Of a stretch of 40,134 nt of DNA, positions 26,102 through 34,337 are shown piece by piece. Every line of letters starts with the position of its first letter. Position 1 is the first letter of the stretch. The position numbers and the translations under genes were made by a program. The DNA is taken from IMG/VR virus record IMGVR_UViG_3300044617_000745, positions 1-40,134 of that record; one strand, given 5' to 3'. The notes under the pieces are model-generated. The model was not told the origin of the DNA. It worked only from the letters and a program-made list of their open reading frames with translations, and did no database searches. Origin of the DNA: a virus.

Positions 26102-27985
26102 CTAGCGCACAAGCCACTCTTCAACAGAGTCGCTGATGTCGCGCATCTTGATCCAGCGGCTGCCGGTCGGTTGACCTTTGCGAATGCGGAGCTTGCCCAT
26201 TAGGCCGACGCAATCCCACTCTGGGCGCTCTTCGCGGTTGATGTACTCCTGATCGGGATCGTAGGAGGGGTTTAGCTTGCGGCGCTGTTGGATGACGGTA
26301 TTGCCGTCTTCGTCTTCGACCTCGTAATCCTCTTGGATGTATGTGCCGAAGTCGTCGCGCAAGTACTTGCCGTTCCACTTGTTCCAGGCAGCGTCACCGA
26401 CCACACTGGGGTTGCCAGAGATCACGCCGATGGGGTCTTCACCGTCCACAGCGGGGCGAATCTTTTCTCCGTCTAGTACGACGCTTACGCCACGGCGGTC
26501 GTCCTCGTCAGGGTTTCCGTCACTCCACTCAAAGTATTCAGCGTAGTCAGCGCCGCCGCCTGTCCATGATCCATCGCAGAGTCCGGTGCCATCACCGCGC
26601 AGGTTAAACTCAGTATCTGCATATGTAGTGCTTCCGTTGCCAGACGCAGCGTAGTAAAAGGCATAAGCGCTATTCGCAGATCGCAAACAGGTGGCTTGAA
26701 CGACTGATGAAGCAAAACTATTGTTCCAAGCAATAAAGCCATTTGCCGTGTTGTTATCGTTTTGAAAATAATGGCCAGCCAGGTTTGTGCTTTCGTTATA
26801 GCTCCCAGATTGAGTTACTCTGTGAATCCCACCATTCGTAATCCGCATCCGCTCCGTCGGGCTGCTCGCTCCGTCGGCGGTAGTGGAGAACACTAAGCGC
26901 GACGGGTAGTCATTCCCTCCGGCGCCCCAGTCGCCATCAGCGGCACTAAAAATGGATGCTCCTATGTATCCATTTGAATCTGCAAAGTGAATTTCGCCAA
27001 TCCCACTGCCACTGACTAAAGCACCGGGACCAGAGGAGCCTCTTTGAATGTGGACAACACCTTGTCCCGTAGGATCGGTTGTCGTGCGCCCCTGAACAAC
27101 GAGTTTCACATTGGCAGTGCTTGAAGACGTGCCAACTAAAAGCCTAGAACTGGCATCCAGTCGCATGGCTTCATTGGCACCTACGGTAAAAGCAAGTGCC
27201 CGTGCTGTTGATGTCGAATCGACGCACTTAATTTCTATCTTATCGTTTTCTGTTGGAGTAACGACTAGTCGGGTTCCTGCTTCCGGTCCGATAATCGCGT
27301 CGCCGTTGACGGATAAAGTCGCGCCAACTGAAGTAGTGCCAATCCCTACTGACCCTGCGTCATTAATGTATAAGCGAGTTGTCAGGCCGGAACCACCATT
27401 TGTCTGCAGCGCCAGCGCACCTGAAGCATTGCCGGTGTTGGTATTCACCATCTGAACAGCGGCCTTACTCCTCGTCCCTGGAGTAGTGCCAAACGTCAGC
27501 GATGCGGTGGCATTCAGTACATTATCGCTTGTAAAGATCTGCTGATTAACGGTATTGCCAGCCGCTTCGATGTGAAAAAGCGCCCCAGGGCTACTAGTCC
27601 CCAGACCTACCCGGCCACTGGAGTCAACAAACAGCCGTCCAGTGCCACCCGTGCTGATGGCGACCTGATCGGTGCCAGGGCTGTAGATGCCGGTATCGGT
27701 GCCGCTGTCCTTGAAGTAGATGGATGGAGCGGAAGCGCTGCCATTCTCAAAGGCGATGGTACTCCACTCGCCGTCGAGTTGGTAAAGGGTGATCCAGGCA
27801 TTATTGGCGCCGTTACGCATCTTCATGACGCCAGCCGTGGTATCGGCCCAGCGCATGTAGGCGTAGGTGGTGGTGGGCTCTGTCGTGCCGCTGTTTTGGC
27901 TGACGATTGCGGCGAGGCCGTTGTTCAGGTCAGAGCGGACGGCAGCACCAGTGCCGTTGGCGATGACGTAGTCGTGTTGTGCCAC
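26102..27985 (-). CDS. tail fibre with C-terminal autoproteolytic (Peptidase G2-like) domain
   Basis: 627 residues. The start MAQHDYVIANGTGAAVRSDL is the usual N-terminal anchor of such fibres. The middle is a beta-repeat shaft with GRVGLGTSSPGALFHIE, VGIGTTSVGATLSVNG and TERMRITNGG segments. From about residue 490, GGGADYAEYFEWSDG, RRGVSVVLDGEKIRP and PIGVISGNPSVVGDA match the intramolecular-chaperone/peptidase G2 domain that trimerises and then cleaves itself off. The middle part is AT-richer than both ends, as expected when receptor-binding modules are exchanged. Ends in a short Arg/Trp-containing tail. It lies right after gpJ with a TAAAGT box in between. Confidence 0.8.
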   Translation of the reverse strand: MAQHDYVIANGTGAAVRSDLNNGLAAIVSQNSGTTEPTTTYAYMRWADTTAGVMKMRNGANNAWITLYQLDGEWSTIAFENGSASAPSIYFKDSGTDTGIYSPGTDQVAISTGGTGRLFVDSSGRVGLGTSSPGALFHIEAAGNTVNQQIFTSDNVLNATASLTFGTTPGTRSKAAVQMVNTNTGNASGALALQTNGGSGLTTRLYINDAGSVGIGTTSVGATLSVNGDAIIGPEAGTRLVVTPTENDKIEIKCVDSTSTARALAFTVGANEAMRLDASSRLLVGTSSSTANVKLVVQGRTTTDPTGQGVVHIQRGSSGPGALVSGSGIGEIHFADSNGYIGASIFSAADGDWGAGGNDYPSRLVFSTTADGASSPTERMRITNGGIHRVTQSGSYNESTNLAGHYFQNDNNTANGFIAWNNSFASSVVQATCLRSANSAYAFYYAASGNGSTTYADTEFNLRGDGTGLCDGSWTGGGADYAEYFEWSDGNPDEDDRRGVSVVLDGEKIRPAVDGEDPIGVISGNPSVVGDAAWNKWNGKYLRDDFGTYIQEDYEVEDEDGNTVIQQRRKLNPSYDPDQEYINREERPEWDCVGLMGKLRIRKGQPTGSRWIKMRDISDSVEEWLVR

Positions 27986-28009
27986 GAATCGGAAGCAGGC
28001 AATGTTTAC

Positions 28010-28015
28010 ACTTTA
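28010..28015 (-). promoter_or_regulatory. putative -10 box TAAAGT for the fibre gene
   Basis: CTAAAGTGTAAAC on the minus strand overlapping the gpJ stop, 25 nt before the fibre ATG. Confidence 0.35.
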
Positions 28016-31000
28016 GACGCCCTTGCCAAATCCCACGGCACTCCATAGGAAATTGCGGCTAACCGCAGTGCCGGCGCTGTTTCTGAAGGTCACATCGAAG
28101 CCGGTGTTGCTGACGTTGGTGACGTTGAAGTAGTCGCCAGTAGCCAGGTTTTGGGCCACAATGCCGATGCTGGGCAGGTAAGCGTTAACGCCGCCGAGAC
28201 TGGCTGTTCCAGTGAAAAACGCCTTGTCGAACGCGACCGATGCAGTCCCAGCGCCGCTGGTGACGGTGCCGACAGACTGCTCGCTACGCCGCTGGAAGGT
28301 GGCGTCGTAGCCCAGTTCGTCAACAAGGATGCTCTCAGCAGGATCGGAACTTGTCAGTTCGGCTTTGAACTGGAAGCCACGCCCCAAGAATGTGCCATTA
28401 ACGAACTCCTGCCAGCCGGACCAAGTTGGAGTGCCAGCAGGATTGTCTGGTGTGCGGCGCAGGTATAGCTTGGCGTTGACCGCGTCGATCACGCCGCCGT
28501 CCCAGTCGGACCAATCATCGACAAGCCCACTGCGGCTGTCGATCAGGTCGCTTGGCAGGAAGCCACGGGTGACGAAATAGCGGCGTAGATCCAGCGAGAA
28601 CACCGCGCCAAGGTCAAGGGTGCTGGTAAAGGCGTACTCACCAGAAACTTCAATGTCGCCGAAAAAGTCAAGCGTAGCGATCAGATCAAAGTCGACAATG
28701 TCATCAAATAGGCCGTCCGCATCCAGTGCCAGTGCATCAAGGTCTTCGCTGTAGAAGGTGTTGGTTTTTGCGCCTTGGAATGGCGGCACATCCTGATCTT
28801 CTCGGCGTTGTTGGATAATCAACGCCCCAACAGCATCAGGGAAATCGACGATGACGCTGGCTTCTTGAGGGCTTTGGCGGCCGCCGTCATCCTCGAACTT
28901 GACCAAGATTTCGCCTTCGACCAGCGGCACGATGGCTTCTGTCGAGGCGCCTGATTTGGCTGGAATTAGGTCGACACTGTTGCTCCAGGTGCCGCTTCCG
29001 TTGGTCAGGTTGGTGTGGCGAATGTGGACGCGGCCGCCAGTTTTGACGTCAAGGTCAACAGTCTGATCCCAGCGCAGGCGGGCACTGTTGGCGCTGATCG
29101 GCTCGATGGTCAGGTTCTGGACGTTGCCTGGAGGGGCGGTTTTGCCAACCAGCGTGAACTGTGCCGTTGAGGCAACGCTCAGTTTGTTGAGGCTGTTGAC
29201 GCTGCGGATTTGTACGTACAACGTACCGGCACGCAGGCCAGTAAGCCGTGTTGAGGGCGAAGTCGTGTTGATCTGGATCCAGTTGTTGTTGTCGATCCGA
29301 TATTCGACGCGGAAGCCCGCGACGCGCTGCACCGGACTGATCCAGCTCAATTCAACAGCAGTAAGGACACTCTGGCCATCTTCGTAAAGGTGCTCGACGG
29401 CGGTAATTGATCCGGGGGCGTCGGGGATGGCCGATAGATTGCTGATGTCGCGGAACTGGAGCGACAGGTCGCTTTCGATCGCGGCGTAGATGCTGCTGTT
29501 GTAGGTCAGCGCTGTGACGCTGAACGCACCAGCTTCGCCTTCGGTGACCGACAGAACACGGAACTGGTTGGATTGGATGTCGGTGGTTTGGATTAAAAAG
29601 ACGCTTTCTGCGTTGGGTGCTTCGCTAAATGCGCTGCTAACAGTAAATACACTGCCGGCAATGCTGCTGATCGAGCGTGTCTCAACCAAGCCAGTTGGCA
29701 GCAACACGCTGATGGTTGGGGAGTTAGCTGTAGTTGTGGGAAGCCCGACCGTGGAATCGACTGTGATGGCTGTGGTAGTGGCGCTGCTGATGCGGCCTGA
29801 GCGACGGCTGCCTGACTTGACCGGGTCGGCAATGTCGATCACCATGCCAGGGCGCAAAATGATGCCCGACTCCAGTGAAACAGAGAAGCTGACGGTTTCG
29901 GTCAGGTTTTGCTCGGCCAGTAGGGCCCATTTGCCGAGGCGGTGTGCTTGGCCACGGCTGTAGCAGCCCATGGCCTTAATTTCTTTGTTGATTACCCCGT
30001 ACTTAGATACAGCGTCCGAGTCTTCGACGTACTCGAACTGGACTTCGCCAAGGCTGTCGTAGGTCTGGTAAGCAACGGTGGCCGTGCTATGCCGTGCTTT
30101 TTGCGAGCTGCCCGAATAGCTGAAGTTGCCGTCGATAACGTTGCTGGGTCCCAGCAGATACTGCGAGGAGGCCGGTTTGTCCTGCAGAACCACCATCGAG
30201 CCGGCGCCGTAGTAAGCGATGCCTCGGAACAGCGAGACAAACTCTTGGATGACGTTGTAAATTTCGTCGCGATTGTTCAGCAGTAGGTGACACTGAAAAC
30301 GTGGTTCTTGCCCGCCGAAGCCGTTGCTAACCAGTTCGTTGCAGTATTGGCTGATGGCGTAAAAGTCAAACTTGTCGAGCGTGGCAGCAGGAATAGCTGC
30401 TCCATAGCGGGTATTGGTGATCAGGTCCCATAGGCACCACGCGGGGTCAGCACACCACGTGGCGGCGCCGAAGGTGCCATCCCATACGCCGGTATAAGTG
30501 ACGCGGCCGATATAGGTGGTGGTGTCGACAGTTGCGTTGGACGGCAGCTGCACCTTCGTGGCACGGATCAGATATTTTCGCGTCGGGATGCTGTCGAACT
30601 GGCGCGAGTCAAACCGCAGGAACGACAGTGCTGAGTTTGGGTATCTCAGTTTTTCGTCGAGGATTTCTGTATAGCTGAACCAGAAGGTGCGGTTTTGGCG
30701 ACGGGCACTGCTTTCATCGGCAGACACACGCACCATGCGAATGTCGATAGGGAAACTACCGCTAAATGTCAGCAGATAATCGCGCTGATAGCTGTTGGTG
30801 GTTTTGCCGCTGATTGTGTCATCTACAACCGTGGTATAACCGCCGCCGTTGTATTGGACTTGCAGCTGGATGCGGACACTGTGGCCGATGATGTCACCAT
30901 CGTCTTCAATAATCTGCAACGCTGGCAGTTGGATAGTCACCCGCACGCGATCCACGTCGGTGTCGGTGATCGTGCGAACGACGGGCGTTGCTTTTGTTAC

Positions 31001-31768
31001 CTCAACATTGACGGTGTTCTCAGCCTCTGTGCCGCCGGTAGCGGCGATGTAGGTCTGGGCTTGCGTGCCAGTGCGGAAGTCAGTGGTATAGCCGCTGAAG
31101 TTGCTGCTGCCACCTGGCCCAACGATGGGCGTACCATCTAGATAGACGCTCTTTAAGCCGTCGTCGAGGCCTTGAATCTCGCCTTCGCATAGCAGATCGA
31201 GGACGCTGGCGTACTGGACTGACTGCAGCGAGTCATCAGCTTCAGTTGGGACGCTTTGTGATCCACCGCCGCCTTTGCCGCCACCGCCACCGCCGCCTGC
31301 ACCTGCGATCGTCGCACCGAGGCCTGCGTTATGGACACGGATGTTGTCGGCAATAAAGGTGTGCTGGTCTTCGACCGTCAGGTTGTAAACAGTGCCGCGC
31401 TCCAGTTCGTCTTTGCGCAGGATTGGACGCAGGTGGCCGAGGCCGTCGACCAGACAGTCATCTGCGCCAAGCGTGTCGATGCAGACGAAGGCGTTGAACT
31501 GGTTCAGCACCCAGTGGTTGGGTGTCGCATCTAAGTACGTGCCGCCCCACAGGTGGTAGCGCTTGATTGGCTGGTCTTCGTGTATATGGACCTTGAGGAT
31601 CTTCGCCGGGTGAATCTGGCCACGGTCGTCAAAACTCAGGACGATTTCGCCGGGCTCCAGTGAGTCGATCCGGCGTTGGCCACCTGGGACGCTGATAAGC
31701 GTGTAGTTCGGAAAACAGCCGCTACCACCGCCGCCACCACCTGCACCTTGGATTACGGGGTAAGTCAT
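28013..31768 (-). CDS. tail tip / host specificity protein gpJ with N-terminal Hint domain
   Basis: 1251 residues. Residues 1-17 end in a Gly-rich run; 18-147 are a Hint (intein-like) domain; a second Gly-rich run leads into the normal gpJ start at about 178 (SLQSVQYASVLDLLCEGEIQ). The middle has the gpJ core (tail-hub domains, with SYTEILDEKLRYPNSAL and the LTETVSFSVSLESGIILRPG segment). Fibronectin-III-like domains follow at about 780-960 (PGSITAVEHLYEDGQS, PPGNVQNLTIEPISANSARL). The C terminus is beta-rich and host-contacting. Lambda gpJ is 1132 residues, so the Hint accounts for most of the extra length. Coupled to gpI by a 4-base overlap. It forms the tail tip that contacts the receptor. 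Confidence 0.88.
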   Translation of the reverse strand: MTYPVIQGAGGGGGGSGCFPNYTLISVPGGQRRIDSLEPGEIVLSFDDRGQIHPAKILKVHIHEDQPIKRYHLWGGTYLDATPNHWVLNQFNAFVCIDTLGADDCLVDGLGHLRPILRKDELERGTVYNLTVEDQHTFIADNIRVHNAGLGATIAGAGGGGGGGKGGGGSQSVPTEADDSLQSVQYASVLDLLCEGEIQGLDDGLKSVYLDGTPIVGPGGSSNFSGYTTDFRTGTQAQTYIAATGGTEAENTVNVEVTKATPVVRTITDTDVDRVRVTIQLPALQIIEDDGDIIGHSVRIQLQVQYNGGGYTTVVDDTISGKTTNSYQRDYLLTFSGSFPIDIRMVRVSADESSARRQNRTFWFSYTEILDEKLRYPNSALSFLRFDSRQFDSIPTRKYLIRATKVQLPSNATVDTTTYIGRVTYTGVWDGTFGAATWCADPAWCLWDLITNTRYGAAIPAATLDKFDFYAISQYCNELVSNGFGGQEPRFQCHLLLNNRDEIYNVIQEFVSLFRGIAYYGAGSMVVLQDKPASSQYLLGPSNVIDGNFSYSGSSQKARHSTATVAYQTYDSLGEVQFEYVEDSDAVSKYGVINKEIKAMGCYSRGQAHRLGKWALLAEQNLTETVSFSVSLESGIILRPGMVIDIADPVKSGSRRSGRISSATTTAITVDSTVGLPTTTANSPTISVLLPTGLVETRSISSIAGSVFTVSSAFSEAPNAESVFLIQTTDIQSNQFRVLSVTEGEAGAFSVTALTYNSSIYAAIESDLSLQFRDISNLSAIPDAPGSITAVEHLYEDGQSVLTAVELSWISPVQRVAGFRVEYRIDNNNWIQINTTSPSTRLTGLRAGTLYVQIRSVNSLNKLSVASTAQFTLVGKTAPPGNVQNLTIEPISANSARLRWDQTVDLDVKTGGRVHIRHTNLTNGSGTWSNSVDLIPAKSGASTEAIVPLVEGEILVKFEDDGGRQSPQEASVIVDFPDAVGALIIQQRREDQDVPPFQGAKTNTFYSEDLDALALDADGLFDDIVDFDLIATLDFFGDIEVSGEYAFTSTLDLGAVFSLDLRRYFVTRGFLPSDLIDSRSGLVDDWSDWDGGVIDAVNAKLYLRRTPDNPAGTPTWSGWQEFVNGTFLGRGFQFKAELTSSDPAESILVDELGYDATFQRRSEQSVGTVTSGAGTASVAFDKAFFTGTASLGGVNAYLPSIGIVAQNLATGDYFNVTNVSNTGFDVTFRNSAGTAVSRNFLWSAVGFGKGV
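31328..31717 (-). other. Hint (bacterial intein-like) domain inside gpJ
   Basis: 130 residues from C18 to N147 of gpJ. Block A is CFPNYTLISVPGGQRRIDSL; block B is ATPNHWVL with T82 and H85; block F is VYNLTVEDQHTFIADN; block G is IRVHN. The next residue is Ala148, not the Cys/Ser/Thr needed for canonical splicing. Terminal His-Asn, Cys1 and the TxxH are intact, so N-S acyl shift and Asn cyclisation remain chemically possible, as in A-type bacterial intein-like domains. No homing nuclease is inserted. Confidence 0.8.
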
Positions 31769-32409
31769 ACGGTTTGATTAACGTCGAGGCCGCTGCTGAT
31801 AACGGCCGAGCCAACAAAAAGACGCCCGTAGGCCACCGGAACAGGAAGTCCCTGTTTCGACGTATTTACAATTCCCGAAAAAGTGAAGCTCTCCAGGCGG
31901 GCTGCCTCGCGGCCACTGGTTAGAGCGCCCATATTTTGCTGCGGTGAGATCATCTGCGCGACGCCGCCAAGAAGCAGACTGGCGCCGAGGCCGCCAAGAG
32001 CGACTGAGACTGCACTTGCTGTAGCGCCTGAGATAAAGCCAGCCCCAAGACCAAGGAAACCAGCACCGGCGGGACCGGCAACAATCGCCAATGCGATCAG
32101 ACCAATACCAGCCAGCACCTGCCCGAAGCCTTGACCGGCGCCGCAGATCACCGGCGTGATGCTAAAGACCTCGCGTTCGGACCAAGGCAGTACCAGTGCT
32201 TCGGGTGACTCTTGCGTGATCGCGTCGCGGCCGACCGTGACGCGGAAGCCGGTGCCTTCGGCTTCGCGGTCCATCAGCCACCTGTCAAGGCCTGGGAAAT
32301 TGACGCACAACGCTTTCAGCGCTTGGGCTGGTGTATCAACCTCAAACTCGAACCGGCATCGTCCGCCAAGGAGCTTACGGAGGGTGCCGTAGACCTTAAC
32401 GACTTTCAT
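31765..32409 (-). CDS. tail assembly protein gpI-like
   Basis: 214 residues. The ubiquitin-like N part (MKVVKVYGTLRKLLGGRCRF, then AQALKALCVNFPGLDRWLMD) and a following Gly/Ala-rich hydrophobic segment (about 105-165, GLIALAIVAGPAGAGFLGLG) are typical of lambda gpI. The end, with KQGLPVPVAYGRLFVGSAVI, fits the family too. It assists assembly of the tail tip and is not usually kept in the virion in lambda. Overlaps gpK by 14 bases and gpJ by 4. Confidence 0.82.
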   Translation of the reverse strand: MKVVKVYGTLRKLLGGRCRFEFEVDTPAQALKALCVNFPGLDRWLMDREAEGTGFRVTVGRDAITQESPEALVLPWSEREVFSITPVICGAGQGFGQVLAGIGLIALAIVAGPAGAGFLGLGAGFISGATASAVSVALGGLGASLLLGGVAQMISPQQNMGALTSGREAARLESFTFSGIVNTSKQGLPVPVAYGRLFVGSAVISSGLDVNQTV

Positions 32410-33109
32410 GCCGCAGGACCATGGCAGTGCTCTTTACATAGTAGCCGCCGTACACGTCTCGACTAGATAGCCGCCCCTGCACATGATGCAAAATCTGCTG
32501 GTCGCCAAGGTAAATGGCGCCGTGGTTGGGCAGGTCAGCGCCAAGCTGCATCAGGATCGCGTCGCCGTACTGCAGCTCTTCAAACGGCACGCGCCGAAAA
32601 CCTTGGGACTTGTACCCATCGACGTACAAGTTCTCGCCGCGTTCCCAAAAGCGGTCCCGTCGTGGAAAATCAGCTAGTTCCAGTCCGAACTCGCGCTTGT
32701 ACCAGTCGCGGCACAAGCTGTAGCAATCCACCACGCCAAAGACAAACTCACGCCCGACGTAAGGCAGCTCGAAGTCCTTTGGCTCGCAACCGCCCCACTG
32801 CTCGGTCTTTGGGTTGACGATGATCCAAGGCAGGCCGGTGGCGTTGCAGCTCAGTTGATCGGCGGCAGATGCGACCGGGCGGCTTGTTGGGTGGCTGTGT
32901 ACCACGGCAACGATTTCGCCCAAATCTTCGGCGGCTGCGTAGTCGGCAGGATCCAGTACGAAGTGCTCGTCAGGTGTCTCGGCGATGTTTGCGCAGGCAT
33001 AAAAACGTTTGCGGCCTTTGACCACATGGATCAAGCCACACATCTCTTTTGGATCGCACGCCTGCGCGTAGGCGAGGATTTCGGTCTGTAGCGTCGTGCC
33101 TAGTTTCAT
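32396..33109 (-). CDS. tail tip assembly protein gpK-like: JAMM plus NlpC/P60
   Basis: 237 residues. An N-terminal JAB/MPN metallopeptidase has E22, H71-x-H73-P and S81-x-x-D84, a complete JAMM motif. A C-terminal NlpC/P60 cysteine peptidase has C129 (VVDCYSLCRDWY), H196 (NHGAIYLG) and a second His near 208. Both active sites look intact. In lambda, gpK acts in tail-tip assembly; the NlpC/P60 part could cut peptidoglycan at entry. ATGA overlap with gpL. Confidence 0.85.
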   Translation of the reverse strand: MKLGTTLQTEILAYAQACDPKEMCGLIHVVKGRKRFYACANIAETPDEHFVLDPADYAAAEDLGEIVAVVHSHPTSRPVASAADQLSCNATGLPWIIVNPKTEQWGGCEPKDFELPYVGREFVFGVVDCYSLCRDWYKREFGLELADFPRRDRFWERGENLYVDGYKSQGFRRVPFEELQYGDAILMQLGADLPNHGAIYLGDQQILHHVQGRLSSRDVYGGYYVKSTAMVLRHESR

Positions 33110-33999
33110 TCCGTCAAGCCCACGCCAGGGAAACTGCCGAAAGGCAGCGGTGACGTGGCGCCGAAACGCAATTTGCAGGACCCGAGCCGTTTGCCGCAGG
33201 CATCAGCAGCAAGGCTGCCTACTGGTTGATCGTTGGCGTTCCAGTAGTTGCTGCCGGTGTAGCCGCACTCGCTGGAGCGGTACTGCCATTGGCAGATGTT
33301 GGCGATCAGTTGTCGCTTGGGGATCATCATGCCGGCCATGTCCAGCTTGCTTGCCAGCTCCCACTGCACAATGTCGCGAGTTTCTGCAGACTTGCGATCC
33401 ACGTACCAGATTTCGTCTGGGAATTTTGCGTGTGGATCAGCGCCGGATTCGCCGTCGAGGAATTTCTTCAGCGTGCGGATACGGGTGACCTTCGCACCGC
33501 CTAAGTCGTTGCCGGGTGTGACGGCGTTGGCCAGCAAAATTAAAGTGCTGATCTCGCCGCCAAGGTTAGCCACACTCAGTGTGGGCCTGGGCAGCGTACC
33601 GCTGCTGGCATAATCGAAGCCCTCGGCTTGAATTGGTAGGCGGACGTAAGAGTTGCCGTTCCACACGATGTTGCCGGTAACACTGGCGTTTACGCCGGCG
33701 TGGAAGTAATAGGTGTCGCTTGTGCCGTGCAGTGTTGCATCCAGCTTCAGCTGGAACAATTCGATGATGGCGTTAGGTGCCAGTACCGACAGTTCTTCGT
33801 AAACGCTGCTGATCGCTGCCCAAGTGACGGTGCCGTCGGCGATCGTGCTACCGATGTCGGTCGGCCACGTGGGTTGCGTTGATGCACTCGTTCCAGCGAC
33901 CGTGCAGCGAAAAACAAGGCCACTGGCCTGGAGGGTGCTAGCTCGGACGATGTTGCCGACCGAGTAAGCAGTAGAGCTGGCCCAGGCGGAATAGGCCAT
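33106..33999 (-). CDS. minor tail protein gpL-like with N-terminal carbohydrate-binding-like domain
   Basis: 297 residues; lambda gpL has 232. The extra 70 at the start (AWASSTAYSVGNIVRASTLQ, then GLVFRCTVAGTSASTQPTWP and DGTVTWAAI) look like the short chitin/carbohydrate-binding repeat common in phage tails. The gpL core follows from ELSVLAPNAIIELFQLKLD. The C-terminal part carries four Cys (ICQW, SECGY, DACGK, GSCKL), matching the residues that hold an Fe-S cluster in lambda gpL. It joins tail tube and tip. Confidence 0.8.
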   Translation of the reverse strand: MAYSAWASSTAYSVGNIVRASTLQASGLVFRCTVAGTSASTQPTWPTDIGSTIADGTVTWAAISSVYEELSVLAPNAIIELFQLKLDATLHGTSDTYYFHAGVNASVTGNIVWNGNSYVRLPIQAEGFDYASSGTLPRPTLSVANLGGEISTLILLANAVTPGNDLGGAKVTRIRTLKKFLDGESGADPHAKFPDEIWYVDRKSAETRDIVQWELASKLDMAGMMIPKRQLIANICQWQYRSSECGYTGSNYWNANDQPVGSLAADACGKRLGSCKLRFGATSPLPFGSFPGVGLTE

Positions 34000-34337
34000 C
34001 AGGGCTCAAACACTTGGGTGAACTTAGTCCGAATCACAGCCCGGAATGGCTGTTCGATGGATTTGCTCCACTCCGAACACAGCCACTTATAGGAGGTGTT
34101 GCTGTCCGGTGGGGTCCAGTCGAAGGATTCGGCGCCGCCTCGGGCTTCGAGGAAAGCCTCGATTACGTCGGCGTCGTCCTCAGTGACGTTAAATTCCAGC
34201 GTCCATTCTTTGGGGTCTTGGTTGAGACCAAAAACAAGGCGCTGGGAGTAGCCGTCGCCGAACTGGACGCGGCGGACAGCCGGCTGGCTTGTCTTGCTGG
34301 CGCCGTACTGCGGGTCATAGTTGGGGAAGGTGGCCAT
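33999..34337 (-). CDS. minor tail protein gpM-like
   Basis: 112 residues: FPNYDPQYGASKTSQPAVRR, VQFGDGYSQRLVFGLNQDPK, WTLEFNVTEDDADVIEAFLE and FRAVIRTKFTQVFEP. This is the usual length and pattern of the lambda gpM family (PF05939 type). One-base overlap with gpL and with the tape measure. Forms part of the tail-tip baseplate ring. Confidence 0.83.
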   Translation of the reverse strand: MATFPNYDPQYGASKTSQPAVRRVQFGDGYSQRLVFGLNQDPKEWTLEFNVTEDDADVIEAFLEARGGAESFDWTPPDSNTSYKWLCSEWSKSIEQPFRAVIRTKFTQVFEP

